Below are positions 21,584-33,010 of a stretch of 64,000 nt of DNA, piece after piece. The DNA lies in assembly GCA_964036665.1 (NCBI GenBank), contig OZ038533.1:2652001-2716000 (forward strand). The letters are read 5' to 3'. Every line of letters begins with the position of its first letter. Positions within the stretch are counted from its first letter, which is position 1. A program made the translations under genes and the position numbers. The notes beneath the pieces were generated by a model, which worked only from the letters and a program-made list of their open reading frames with translations, was not told the DNA's origin and did not search any database. This DNA is from Gordius sp. MW1 (lineage: Eukaryota > Nematomorpha > Gordioida > Gordea > Gordiidae).

Positions 21584-24124
21584 ACAAACATCAGTATATG
21601 TTGAAGAAATCTTAAAAATACAATTGCAGAAAATGTTTATAAGATGGAAAATTTATCAGTTTTTAGATAGAATATATATACCTAGGATTTTAAAATATTC
21701 TAGTAAACACTAATGTTATATAAATTTTAAAATAACTTGCTAATTTTACTTAAAATTTGACTATTATTTATGAGCTAATAATTGTAGTATTTATTATTCA
21801 ATTTCAAATAATTTTTTTACAATACAATTAATCAATGTCTGTGATGTACATATTTGTGTCATTATATTATATGATGTATATTATTCAGAATAAGTTTTAC
21901 AAGATGCCTATTGAGGTCTCCATTCCTTTTATTTGACCTTTTGTTGCAATGTCATTCAGATCTTTTACCTCTGGTATATAATATTACATGGGCATAACAT
22001 TGGATTTAAAAGGGGGGGGGCAATGATTTTGGAATGGACAAAATATTAATTTTTTGAAATTTTTACCCATAATTATTTTTGGAGTTTGAGTGGGGCAGCT
22101 GCCATCCCCAGACTACACACATTTAATATTATTAATCTAATACTCTTGGGCAACTATTCTTTAAAAATTGCAGGTCAGGTTTGGGTCAAATATTTTGAAA
22201 TGCTTTTGTGTTTAGTTCAAATTGAAAATTTAAAATTGCTTTGAGTTAGATCAGGTAATAAATTTTTAAAGTAATTATCACAAAATGCGCAAAACAATTA
22301 TCCTTTTACTTATTATTTTTTAAAATGATGCTCTTAGACATGATATTAATTGTTTAACAATTTATGGGTTCTATTTACGGGGAAAATGTCTTGAAATGTA
22401 TGCCTAATTAATATATTTCATTTAAGGGTGGCCATTTCATGACAAAGCAAAACGTTTTCGGCCGATCATCTCAGATCAGGATAATTTTTGGCCAGGGTGT
22501 AGGCCTCATGTATTATTTTAGCCATTTTGGGCCAATACTTTTTAAGTTATGGACGTTTAAAGGGCCAAAATCACGTTTGGGAGCGTTTTATGGATTTTAC
22601 TATTTTTGTCATATTTTTGAAAGCAATGGGGCTATTCAATCAAATTTTGGTGCATTTTGTTCAAAATTCTCTATCTAAATAATTTAGCAAAAAAACCCCA
22701 AACTTTTGCGGTTAATTGTTTGTGGTCAAATTAGTGAGAAATCACAAAAACCTATTTGGTCATCATTTGAAATTACCAATTTCACAATGTGCACTCCTTT
22801 ATAACCCATTATCATATTTCAATCATAAAATTTAAGAACGACTACGAGATGGTCAAGAATTCGAAAAATTACATTTCCACCAAAAATATTATAGATGGCG
22901 GTATAATCAATTATCACAAGAACATATTATGATGTTTGTTTGTTTTATCAAATTGCGAATTTATAAAGAATATGGTAAATAAACAATATTGGAATAAAAA
23001 TAAACTTAAATTTTGATCTTTTTTCTGCGCAATGGGCAATTATCCGAGTTTGAAAATTAGATCTTGAATTTTAGCCTAAATGATAAAGGGGTAGGCTAAA
23101 ATTAATGTGAGGTTGAAAAAAAAATAAATACAAATATGATGGCGAAATTGCTCATATGTTTTTATTTTTGTACTGATAATCCATGCTAAAAATAAAAAAT
23201 TTATGCAGGATGAAAGGTGTTTTAAAAATTTTTGCTTGCTATTTGTGACCATTTTTTATTTTAATTAAAGTTATTTTCAAACTCGGATACTTGCATCGAT
23301 AATTCAAATTGATGAATAAAGAGTCGGCCTGAGGAACAGCGAAGGAATAAAATATCTTAAAAGGAAGCCACAATACTTGTAATTAAAGGTCTATAAATAA
23401 TTAAGTGGCTCGTAAAAATAGGTTAAAATATTAAAATACTTTGTACATTGGAGCCCACCCAGAGGGTGAAGGGTATAAGATGCTCGTAAAAACGAGAAAG
23501 AATGAGAACACTTTGTTTTGCAGATTTGTTTATACTATAAGGTGCCTATATTATTTCCCATCCAAATCCCCATTGAACTTCAAAATTGGAAAAGAACGAT
23601 TGTGTAATAATTCCGTAAATGCTAATTAATTAAGTTTGATATTCCTCGAGTATATTAATTTTTGGTCGGATTCGTTTAAAGCGCAACAACAGATGCGCAC
23701 CTAGTCCCCAAATCCCTAGCATAAAATATTATTTTCTGCCATTTGAATAGAAACCCTTAAAACAATTCTAAAACTGCCTTCCCAAAACGTTAAGCCCCAA
23801 AACGTAAAAGTATTTACACACTTTCCAGCTATCAGATGGAAATTTAACTAGCAATATATCCACCGTTGTGCCCTTGTTAATTGAGAACGCCGTCTTAGAA
23901 TCGAGGCATTCTCTAATGATGAAACTCCTGATACGATGATATTAATTTATACATAAAAGAAATTCAATTATCCATAAATTTTAAATAGGTTGTTTTTTTT
24001 ATTGTTATGGATTATCTATTTTTTAATACACAATGAATTTGGGGAAGTTTATTTTCTTTGTTTACTTTTTATTCATATATACCATTTTCAAATAGTAGTC
24101 GTTCTAACCAGAGGTTAGATTTGT
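21584..24124. other. Intergenic, no gene seen; one GTAGCC-type repeat remnant
   Basis: AT-rich. At 22005-22115 a G-tract/ATTTTT block ending GGGGCAGCTGCC resembles the dispersed family also seen at 26365, 33110, 34740, 43605, 45625 and 51925. Open frames at 22439-22678 and 23441-23629 show no coding features. Confidence 0.5.
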
Positions 24125-24300
24125 TTGGAGATTTATGCCCGAACCCGGCCTGATTCAATTTCTTAACCTTATTGCCCGCCCGAACCTTCTAGGTCTCCGC
24201 CCGGGCCCCAAAACATTAGAGCTGCCCGAAATGTCCGGCCCAAATTATTAAATGCCTGTTAGGCCCGAAATTTTGCGATCTCAAATTCTTTCAACCACCG
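24125..24300. repeat. CCCG-rich dispersed repeat, interrupted copy
   Basis: Contains CCCGAACCCGGCCTGA, GCCCGCCCGAAC and CCGCCCGGGCCCC. It aligns with 16505-16680, and its tail continues after the insertion at 24898. It dates the piggyBac-type insertion as later than this repeat. Confidence 0.65.
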
Positions 24301-24304
24301 TTAA

Positions 24305-24897
24305 CCCTCGAGAGCATACGATAGTTATAAACTTAAATATAAAACGCATTTAAAAGCAAATTGATCTGGCCTTTTCAGTAGCATAATATTTTACCAAGAA
24401 CTAAGTTTGAGGAAAGTTTTATAACTTTCGGCCCACTACTTTTTAAAATATAGCATCTTTTTGGCCACAGGGGTCCCGTGTACCCCACGAATGCTCTCAC
24501 GTAAGTTTTTTTCTGTTGGAAAAAATGTATGTATTTTTTTTCGTGTGATGATATCTTTTACAATTTGTGTTTTTAATACATTTTGAACATTCTTTTAATA
24601 AAAAATCACGTTTATTTTGATTTATTTTAAGGTATATGATGTCGAGAGGTAAAATGAGGGGAAGCTCTAAAATAACCAAAATAAAAATGGGGGTCCAGAT
24701 CGTTAATAAGTTTTTTTAATGGTGATTAAATTCACATCAAAATTTATACCATCAATCTTAAGACCATTATAAACACATGTTTAGAATTTGAAAGGTTTAA
24801 AAAGAATACTTTAAAAGTTATAAGAAGTTAAAAAATGGGGTCAAATATACCCCACGAATGCTCTCGCGTTCGGGATTTTCAGGAATGCTCTCGAGGG
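24305..24897. mobile_element. piggyBac-type MITE
   Basis: Terminal inverted repeats of at least 13 bp (CCCTCGAGAGCAT and AATGCTCTCGAGGG) are flanked by TTAA on both sides (24301-24304 and 24898-24901), the piggyBac signature. Internal motifs ACCCCACGAATGCTCTC at about 24483 and 24849 repeat the terminal sequence. It has no transposase. The paralogous repeat at 16505-16680 has the same flanks joined at a single TTAA. Confidence 0.9.
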
Positions 24898-24901
24898 TTA
24901 A

Positions 24902-26699
24902 AAAATAAGCATTTAATTAATGGCATATTGATAAAACAAATATAGCAATATTTTGTTATCCCGGACAAAATCTAATTTCCTATATTATTTCAAAGTCGAA
25001 TGATTTTTAAAAATGAAACTTTTGATCTTAAATTTATTCATAATATAAGCGTAGTATTTGGTACTTCTAAAATATTTGGCCAGAGTTTCTTTAAAATATT
25101 TTTATTACTGGCAAAACCGCTCTAGGTCACAATATTTTAATATATTAATTGCTAATGCATTTAGGTACATGTTAGAACGTTTACAAATCATATAACAGCA
25201 AAATATTAATTAAATGCAGCCGATGTCCATAAAATTATTTATACAGCAATTTTAAATTAAGTTTAAAGTATACATATTTTATAAATAATCTTACAATAAA
25301 CGAAATTATACTCCCCTTTTAGGTCCCGTTTGAGCCTCTACCCTATAAAAACTTCTTTGAATAAAATTAGTTGAATTAGTCAATCTGTGCTCTGTTAATA
25401 CTTACTTTTTTTTATAAAAACAATAATTTATCAATAGAATTTAAATGTAATTTATGTTTTTTTAATTCAAAGCAAAAAGGGAAAGGTGTAGAAATTTATT
25501 ATGCTTAGCGATAGCAACGAGTATTGGGGAAGCTTTGTTAAACCAAATAAGATTTGTTATAAAAATTAAATGATTTTGGAATGAAATTTAACACTTGCAT
25601 GCATTGTGTCAATTTGGGCATGACGCTTTTATGTAGAGACGGCACAGAACATTGAAAGGGCTACATAAATATAAATATTTCAATACTTTTCATAAACGTA
25701 GCTAGGGATAGGGACTTGATGGAAATACGGGCAAATATTATAGAAATAACTTGGGGACGGATGGCGAAATCAAGTTAACTCTTTTATCATTTTCATATAC
25801 AATCAAATCAAAAAGTAACAAAATAATACATTATCTAAAGATTTTCAAGCCCAAATCCTATCATCGTACCCGCCCGAGCCCGCCCAAAAATAAAAATTTA
25901 GGAAAGTTGCCCGACCCGGCTCACGGGCCGGGCAGATTCGGGCAGCGGGCCCGGCGAATCTGGTCTCTGATTCTAACAATCTTTATATCTATCAGATTGC
26001 ACGCTTGCTCCTATGGGCTCCATTATATTGATAAAGCCGACTTTTTAATATTGTTTGTTGCATATCTATCATCATCTTTGTTTATGGATTAAAAAATAAT
26101 TTACGTTTTAGGACTCTAAATATCTTTAACTGTATTGTTTGCTCCACATCTATCGTTAGTTTTGTTTTTAAAGTTATTAATAAATTAAGTTTTTCCCAGA
26201 GTGGCATAGGTAGCTTTATTGGGTGGGGGGATTTTAATCTCGCACAGGTGGGTAGAAAAGATACTCCATATCCATTTGTCAAATTTAATACTCCCAATTC
26301 TTAGATCCCCTCTCTTTCGGTTACCTTCCACTTAAACATGAGCACGCAAAACTAAAGGCCTTCAAGCATGGGCGCCTGGTTTTGGATTGGGGGGGGGGCA
26401 AAACGTTTAAAAGTTCAAATAGAGGGGGGCAAAACATAATTTTTTAATTTTTCACCGTTTTTGCAAATTTTTTTTTGAAATTTAGGGTGCTCCCCCCTGG
26501 CTACGCCTAAGCCTTCAAGGCATCTTTAGGTTAATCAACCCACCAGTTAGTAACATTTAATAGCCCGGGCCGGGCCCATGAAAATATTAGATGATGCTCG
26601 CGCCCGGCCAGGTAATTTATTACAATGCCCGAGCCCTAAAAAATATATATGTTACAGATATTTATAATAATCATGAAAAAATAGTACTTATTTAAATAC
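24902..26699. other. Intergenic, repeats only
   Basis: AT-rich with CCCG-rich repeat blocks at 25865-25975 and 26560-26640. A G-tract element at 26365-26510 ends CCCCCCTGGCTACGCCTAAG, a member of the GCGTAGCCA family. The 25751-26092 open frame runs through the CCCG repeat and is not convincing. Confidence 0.5.
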
Positions 26700-26945
26700 A
26701 CATTTTTAATTGCTATGCAATTTATGGGCTCGTTTTTGGTTGTCCGTTGATGTCCGTCGTCCGTTGTCTGTCCGTTACCCTATCTATTTGCATTGGGTAT
26801 ATTAGGTTATCGATTTTTAATTGCTATGCATGAGAAAGAGGTGCCCCACCCCTCATCTCTATCTCCATCGCTGTGTTATTTTTAATTGCTATGCATAAGA
26901 GGTGCCCCACCCCTCATCTCTATCTCCCTCGCTGTGTTATATATA
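26700..26945. repeat. Composite repeat with GAGGTGCCCCACCCCTCATC units
   Basis: Contains ATTGCTATGCAATTTATGGG, a GTCCGTTG run and two copies of GAGGTGCCCCACCCCTCATC. The same assembly recurs at 28480-28680. Confidence 0.6.
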
Positions 26946-26984
26946 AGATTTGTTAAATTATCTATTATATAAACATAAATAAAA

Positions 26985-27200
26985 GTTGTTTACTTTTAAT
27001 TGCTATGCAATTTAACTAGTTATATAATAAGCATAAATAAAAGTTGTTTACTTTTAATTGCTATGCAATTTAACTAGTTTTTGTTATATAATAAACATAG
27101 ATAAAAGTTGTTTACTTTTAATGCTATGCAATTTAACTAGTTATATAATAAACATAAATAAAAGTTGTTTACTTTTTAATTGCTATGCAATTTAACTAGT
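26985..27200. repeat. About 55-bp tandem repeat, four copies
   Basis: The unit has AATTGCTATGCAATTTAACT, then AGTTATATAATAAACATAAA and TAAAAGTTGTTTAC. Another copy is at 27430-27490. Non-coding. Confidence 0.75.
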
Positions 27201-27279
27201 TTTGGGGTTAGAATCCCGGAGTTTTTTTTGACTCTTATGATTGTTCTTGTTACTATCATTGATAATAAGAATTTTTGGC

Positions 27280-28055
27280 CGTCCGCTGGCTGCTGACCAA
27301 TGAAAAAAATGACCATTGGCCAAAATGTGAATCGAAATTATTTTTTTCGTTTTTTTTGACTATTATGATTGTTCCTGTTTCTACCATTGCTATTATGACC
27401 TTTTGGCCGTCCGCTGGCTGCTGACCAATGTTATATAATAAACATAAATAAAAGATGTTTACTTCTAATTGCTATGCAATTTAACTAGTTTTTGGGTTAG
27501 AATCCCGGAGTTTTTTTGACTCTTATGATTGTTCTTGTTACTATCATTGATAATAAGACTTTTTGGCCGTCCGTTGGCTGCTGACCAATGAAAAAAATGA
27601 CCATTGGCCAAAATGTGAATCCGAGTTTATTTTTTCGTTTTTTTTTGACTATTATGATTGTTCCTGTTCCTACCATTGCTATTATGACTTTTTGGCCGTC
27701 CGCTGGCTGCTGACCAATGGAATAAAATATTGGCCAAAATGTGATTCGAAAACTTTTTTTTCCTTTTTTTTTGACTATTATGAATTTATATCCGCTTTTA
27801 CCGTCTGGCTGCTGACCAATGGAAAAAAATGACCATTGGCCAAAATGTGATTCGAAATTTTTTTTTCGTTTTTTTTACTCTTATGAATTTATATCCACTT
27901 TTACCGTGTGCTGGCTGCTGACCAATGGAAAAAAATGACCATTGGCCGAAGTGAGCATCAAAATTTTTTTTTCCGTTTTTTTGGCTATCATTGACTTATA
28001 GAGTATCTGTGGGTACTGACCAATAGAGAAAAAGTGACCATTGGCCAAATTTTTG
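27280..28055. repeat. Palindromic CCAAT-box minisatellite, array 1
   Basis: About six copies of a 100-130-bp unit. Each holds CTGGCTGCTGACCAATGGA, seven or so A residues, then TGACCATTGGCCAAAATGTG and T-rich DNA. TGACCAATGG and CCATTGGCCA within each unit form a short hairpin, so each unit has CCAAT boxes on both strands. Confidence 0.85.
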
Positions 28056-28314
28056 ATTTTTTTAATTAAAAATTGTTCAAATTCAACAAAAAATTTCTCC
28101 CAACAATTCTGCAAATTCTTAACATTGTGTTGTTTTATAATATAATGTTTGTTAGACCCATAATCACTAAAGGCCATAAAAACTAATGTAATACGCAACT
28201 AGATGCAAACACTAAATCTAACCCTTGCCTATATTACATTTTGCCGTTATTACATTTTGCCTATAATGGAAAATTTGTATAAATAATTTATTAATCATTA
28301 GGCATTTAATACCC

Positions 28315-28510
28315 CCCTATAGGCATTCTCGCCCCTTCCCACCTTTCTCGCCCATAAATTGCATAGCAAATATGATACATTTATACGAAGTACAGATGAG
28401 TCGTCCCCCCTTCCCTTCCCCTCTTCCCTTCCCCTCTTCCCTTCCCTTCTCCCCCTTCCCACGAGGGCCGAAGGCCCGAGTAATTGCTATGCAATTTATG
28501 GGCTCGTTTT
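28315..28510. repeat. Foldback repeat with GCCCATAAATTGCATAGCAA ends
   Basis: GCCCATAAATTGCATAGCAA at 28350 and its complement TTGCTATGCAATTTATGGGC at 28484 flank a CTTCCC-rich tract. A related copy at 30475-30640 ends with the same GAGGGCCGAAGGCCCGAGT sequence. Confidence 0.65.
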
Positions 28511-28599
28511 TGGTTGTCCGTTGTCTGTCCGTTGTCCGTCCGTTACCCTCCCTATCTATTTGCATTGGGTATATTAGGTTATCGATTTTTTAAATTAAT

Positions 28600-28700
28600 G
28601 CATGAGAAAGAGGTGCCCCACCCCTCATCTCTATCAAGAGGTGCCCCACCCCTCATCTCTATCTCCCTCGCTTTCGGGCGGGGTCGGGTTTTAATTGCTA
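28600..28700. repeat. GAGGTGCCCCACCCCTCATC repeat units
   Basis: Two units repeat the arrangement seen at 26825-26935, so a segment was duplicated. Confidence 0.6.
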
Positions 28701-28744
28701 CGTTAAATTAATGCATAAGTATATCTATATTTAAATTTTGGTAA

Positions 28745-29450
28745 TTGCTATGCAATTTAACTAGTTTTGGGGTTAGAATCCCGGAGTTTTTTTTGACTCT
28801 TATGATTGTTCTTGTTACTATCATTGATAATAAGACTTTTTGGCCGTCCGCTGGCTGCTGACCAATGAAAAAAATGACCATTGGCCAAAATGTGAATCCG
28901 AGTTTATTTTTTCGTTTTTTTTTTTGACTATTATGATTGTTCCTATTACTACCATTGCTATTATGCCTTTTTGACCGTCCGTTGGCTGCTGACCAATGGA
29001 AAAAAATCACCATTGGCCAAAATGTGATTCGAAATTTTTTTTTTGTTTTTTTTGACTATTATCAATTTATATCCACTTTTACCGTGTCCTGGCTGCTGAC
29101 CAATGGAAAAAAATGACCATTGGCCAAAATGTAATTCGAAAATTTTTTTTTTAAATTTTTTTTTGACTATTATGAATTTATATCCACTTTTACCGTGTCC
29201 TGGCTGCTGACCAATGGAAAAAAATGACCATTGGCCAAAATGTGATTCGAAATTTTTTTTTAGGTTTTTTATTATAAGTTTATATCCACTTTTACCGTGT
29301 CCTGGCTGCTGACCAATGGAAAAAATGACCATTGGCCAAAATGTGATTCGAAATTTTTTTTTTCGTTTTTTTTTGACTTATGAATTTATATCCACTTTTA
29401 CCGTGTCCTGGCTGCTTACCAATGAAAAAAAATGACCATTGGCCAAATTT
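28745..29450. repeat. Palindromic CCAAT-box minisatellite, array 2
   Basis: About six further copies of the unit at 27280-28055, some nearly identical, with the spacer TATATCCACTTTTACCGTGT. On the minus strand, 29332-28961 is open because several units are multiples of three, giving a repeated peptide with IGQQPGHGKSGYK. Probably non-coding. Confidence 0.85.
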
Positions 29451-29459
29451 TATATATAA

Positions 29460-29840
29460 CCTAAAAATTTATTATAGATGGTCTAACAGACAGCCAACTA
29501 TGTAATGTATATTTTTAACCTTATAAATGCATATATATTTTTTTATTGGGTTAATATATTTCATTTAATTAGATTGTGATTTCATAGAAAACCTAAAAAG
29601 TAATATTTAAAAAAATAATATAGGTATTAGATTCTAATTTACGATAAAATATATCGATAGAAACTAACACAAAATTCGAAACCTCCTTCAAAGGTATAAT
29701 CATAGCCCGTTATTTCTAATTAAATTGAATCTACTATTAAACTCAAACACGAATTGTACTTTATTAGATGGCGCGCGTAAGTTTATATAATTAGTAAAAT
29801 TTTTCTACGTGTCATAGATATTACACCGCACGTGTGTCAG
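29460..29840. other. AT-rich spacer, nothing seen
   Basis: No repeat unit or coding feature recognised. Confidence 0.5.
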
Positions 29841-29842
29841 GA

Positions 29843-29975
29843 AAATGTCCGATATTTTTAAAATCAAAAGGTATTTTAGGAATCTGAAAAGGTTATTTTA
29901 CCCCCGGCCGCCCTGGGCACCTACGGGTAAAGTTTCGAGCGAATCGGGCTGGTAGTTTAAGAATTTAGCCCTTTT
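29843..29975 (+). repeat. Dispersed repeat with GCGAATCGGG...GGTAGTTT domain
   Basis: A 130-bp module contains ATGTCCGATATTTTTAAAA, GGCCGCCCTGGGCACCTACG, AGCGAATCGGGCTGGTAGTT and AATTTAGCCC. Three more modules are at 41832, 41982 and 42671. The class is unknown; it resembles the 3' part of short retroelements. Confidence 0.6.
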
Positions 29976-30178
29976 TTAAAACTAAAAAAAAACTTTTTTT
30001 TTAAATTTTTTTTTTACATTAAATTAATATTTTGTTTTTGTTAATACCATTGATAATATGACTTTTTGACCGTCCGCTGGCTACTGACCGACGAAATATA
30101 TTGATTTTCTAAACATAAAACACAACTTTATTATTTCATTATCTATATAAATAACATAATAACTTCTACTATTTTAAA

Positions 30179-30250
30179 GCCAGCATGGTATAGTGGTTAT
30201 AGCGCCGGCTTGTGAACTGGAGGTGGGAGGTTCAAGTCAGGGAGGGGACA
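30179..30250 (+). tRNA. tRNA-like sequence (His-like loop), probably a pseudogene
   Basis: Box A TATAGTGGTTATAG and box B GGTTCAAGTC are present, with a CTTGTGAA loop that would read GTG (His). A 4-bp anticodon stem pairs, but the T and acceptor stems do not. A T-rich tract follows. Likely a SINE or tRNA relic. Confidence 0.4.
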
Positions 30251-30474
30251 ACTTTTTTTTTTAAATTTTTTTAAATTAAATTAATATTTGTTCATGTTAA
30301 TACCAATGATAATATGAATTTTTGACCGTCCGCTGGCTACTGACCAATAAAAAAATGACCATTGGCCAAATAAATCGAAATTTTTTTTCGTTTTTGAATT
30401 GGTTAACATTGATAATTACCTGTCCTCCCCTACAAGGGCCTATAACTAATTAACTAATTATTTTGCATCTAATA

Positions 30475-30640
30475 CCCCCTATAGGCATTCTCGCCCCTTC
30501 CCACCTTTCTCGCCCATAAATTGCATAGCAAATATGCTACGTTTATACGGAGTATAGAAGAGTTCCCCCTTCCCCTCTTCTCTTCCCCTACTCCCCTTCC
30601 CTTCTCCCCCTTCCCACGAGGGCCGAAGGCCCGAGTATTT
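30475..30640. repeat. CTTCCC-rich foldback-type repeat cutting off a Gypsy RNase H gene
   Basis: Closely matches 28315-28465, including GGCATTCTCGCCCCTTCCCA and GAGGGCCGAAGGCCCGAGT. Gypsy RNase H coding sequence stops abruptly at its right edge. Confidence 0.65.
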
Positions 30641-32020
30641 AAAGTATGATTGGAGTGGACTAAGTCTATGTGTGATCTTTGATGCGAGAATAGACGAATG
30701 GATGAGTGGCCAGGGAAATGTAATTTTGTAGGTAGTGGAGATGTCCTCCATGTTTACGATTTTTAAGCCATTTATTACGTGACCGCCAACTATTTCGCAT
30801 GCCAATGGAGACTCGACCGAGCTAATATTTTCCGGACCTAACCTAGATAAAACATCGGCCAATCCGTTATCCTCTCCCTTACGATAAATCAACGTTAGCG
30901 TAAAATTACCTAACACTAATAACCAACGCTGTAATCTGGGGGATATCAACATTTCGTTGTTATCTTTCCGAAACAAGCCTATCAATGGTTTATGGTCTGT
31001 ATAGACGATGAATCTTTTACCTTTCAAAATCAAAATTCCCTACACCATTTTAGCCCAACACCATAGCCACTTTCTCTATAACAGAGTAGTTAAGCTCGGT
31101 CTTATTTAATTTCTTGGCGAAATACATTTCCTGATGCTCAACCGTATCCTCAAGCTGACATGATGCACCTTCCACACCATTATTTGATGCGTCGACTTAA
31201 ATCATGTTCCTTTGAAGCGTCAAAACAAACAAATACCGGTTTCTCTAATAAAGTTTTACGCAACTTGTCAAAACAATCGTTCTCAAATTGTGTCCATTTA
31301 AATTGCACGCTATATTTAATTAATTCGTTTAAAGGACCTGACCACCGAGTAAATTTAGGAATGAACCGATTATAATAAGTTATCATTCCCCAAAACGACT
31401 TCAATTCCTTTTTATTACTCGGCCCTTTTAACTGTTTTAAATCAATTTTGCTTAATATTGGACGAATCTTACCTTTACCCAATACGTCCCTCCCAAATAC
31501 GTAATCTCCTGCACACAAAAAACACATTGCTGATAACCGGACACCTTTATTTTTTATTAAGTTTAGAAATCCAGTAACCAAGATATCGTCTAAATAATAA
31601 ATTACTCTCTCCATGTTAGCAAACAAGGAAGCCATGGTTCTCCGAAAAATCGGCACTGACATACTAAGACCGAAAGGTAATCTTTTGAAAGCAAACAACC
31701 CTTGGTAAGTGTTAATAGTTAAAACTGACGCCGTTTCGCAATCAACCTTTAACTGTAAATGTGCGTTTGCAAGGTCTATTTTAGAACATATAATGCGTAC
31801 CACGCTAATTAGATAAATTACATTCTAATCTGGGGGTATTAGATGTCGACCACATATTTATTGACCGTTATTCTACAATCCGCGCATACCCTAATTGACC
31901 CATCAGTTTTCTTAACTGGAACCAGCGGGGTAGCCCATTCGGAAATTTTTACGGATTACGCCGTCGGCTAGCCATTTATCTAAAAACTGTTGTACCTTCA
32001 CGCCACAAAAAAGGAACACG
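30641..32020 (-). pseudogene. Gypsy pol remnant: reverse transcriptase and RNase H
   Basis: On the minus strand, 31803-31180 is Gypsy RT with SKIDLANAHLQL, RLPFGLSMSV and the YLDD catalytic box. The connection region follows. RNase H-like sequence at 31033-30641 has FIVYTDHKPLIGLF, LVLGNFTLTLIYRKG and NGLADVLSRL. Weak similarity upstream to 32020 shows the start of RT. Frame breaks between 31033 and 31180 and before 31803, plus the repeat at its 3' end, make it dead. Confidence 0.85.
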
Positions 32021-32500
32021 CCTCGCTGGGCAAATCCTAGGTTGATAATTCTCTTCAAGTCTAATTGAAAAATTATCGTTTTTTAGGCAACCTAGCCTAT
32101 CTTCAAATATTGGTGCATGTTTTTCCTAAATTAGATTTCTAGAACCCTTTTGAATACTAAGAATATTATATTTAGCACCCCAAGCCCTACCAGGATTTAC
32201 AGAGGGACTTTTAAACCTAGCCATCAACAACGAACTCTTTCCTTTGGAGTTTCTTCTCATAGCCAAATGATCCCTAACCAAAATATAGGCATTTAACACA
32301 GGGGTAGATTATATTTCCGATATTCCTAATTACGGGTTTATCGCAAAGCCTATCACACACACCTCACCAATTATTTAACGGACCCAATTTGCATAACCAA
32401 GACCATCCTAAAATACTTTCCATCCTTTCCTTCACAAAATATGACCTCAATCGCAATAGTTCTTCACCTTCGCGAACCCAAGCCCAGGTACAACTAGTTA
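32021..32500. other. Degenerate sequence upstream of the Gypsy remnant
   Basis: Probably a decayed protease-RT junction of the same element, but no clear motif survives. Confidence 0.3.
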
Positions 32501-32504
32501 AATG

Positions 32505-32605
32505 TTTTCAGGTCGGGTCGTGTTCGGGTTGCAAAATTTTAAATGCATTCGGGTCGGGTCCGGTTAAAAAATTTAAATGCTTTCGGGTCGGGTGGGTGGA
32601 AAAGA
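32505..32605. repeat. CGGGTCGGGT repeat inserted in Gypsy remnant
   Basis: Four CGGGT(C/G)GGGT-type clusters spaced by TTTAAATGC. It interrupts retrotransposon sequence, so it is probably a mobile member of the CCCGACCCG family. Confidence 0.6.
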
Positions 32606-32639
32606 AGTGACTTTGCAGTTCTCTACTGCTAATTAAGTA

Positions 32640-33010
32640 TCCAAAAAATATTACTTCCTTAGCCCACAAGATGTTCTTGGTTATGTTTGGCACAAACTCC
32701 CGTTTTTATTAAGTTTCTAGTACCTTGAGTAGCCGCTCGTTGTGGACTTCTTCAGTCCTGCAATTAATATATCGTCAATTTATACTGCTACTCCCTCAAT
32801 GCCTCCCAATATTTGATCCATTGTTTTTGAAAAATAACCGCGGTGCAAATTAAGCCAAAAGCATACGGTTGACTTTAATAAACCTTTGTGCGTGGAGATT
32901 GTCAATCGCTGGCTTGACTCTGGACCTAGCTCGCGCTGCAAATAAGCTTTCTTCAGGTCCAACTTTGAGAAAAAACACGCGGTATCCAGTTTATAATCAA
33001 TCGTCGATTT
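32640..33010 (-). pseudogene. Second Gypsy RT fragment
   Basis: On the minus strand LDLKKAYLQREL and TISTHKGLLKS are RT palm segments. After a frame change an IDDIL box follows near 32780. It is more degraded than the copy at 30641 and apparently a different family. Confidence 0.65.

Noticed and set aside
28317..28711. Overlapping frames on both strands around CTTCCC repeats
   Set aside because: Low-complexity sequence of a dispersed repeat.
26985..29450. CRISPR-like array
   Set aside because: Units of 55-130 bp are directly adjacent and imperfect, without unique spacers, in a eukaryotic genome; they are minisatellites.
30179..30250. Functional tRNA-His
   Set aside because: Box A, box B and a GTG loop are visible, but the T and acceptor stems do not pair, so it is listed only as tRNA-like.
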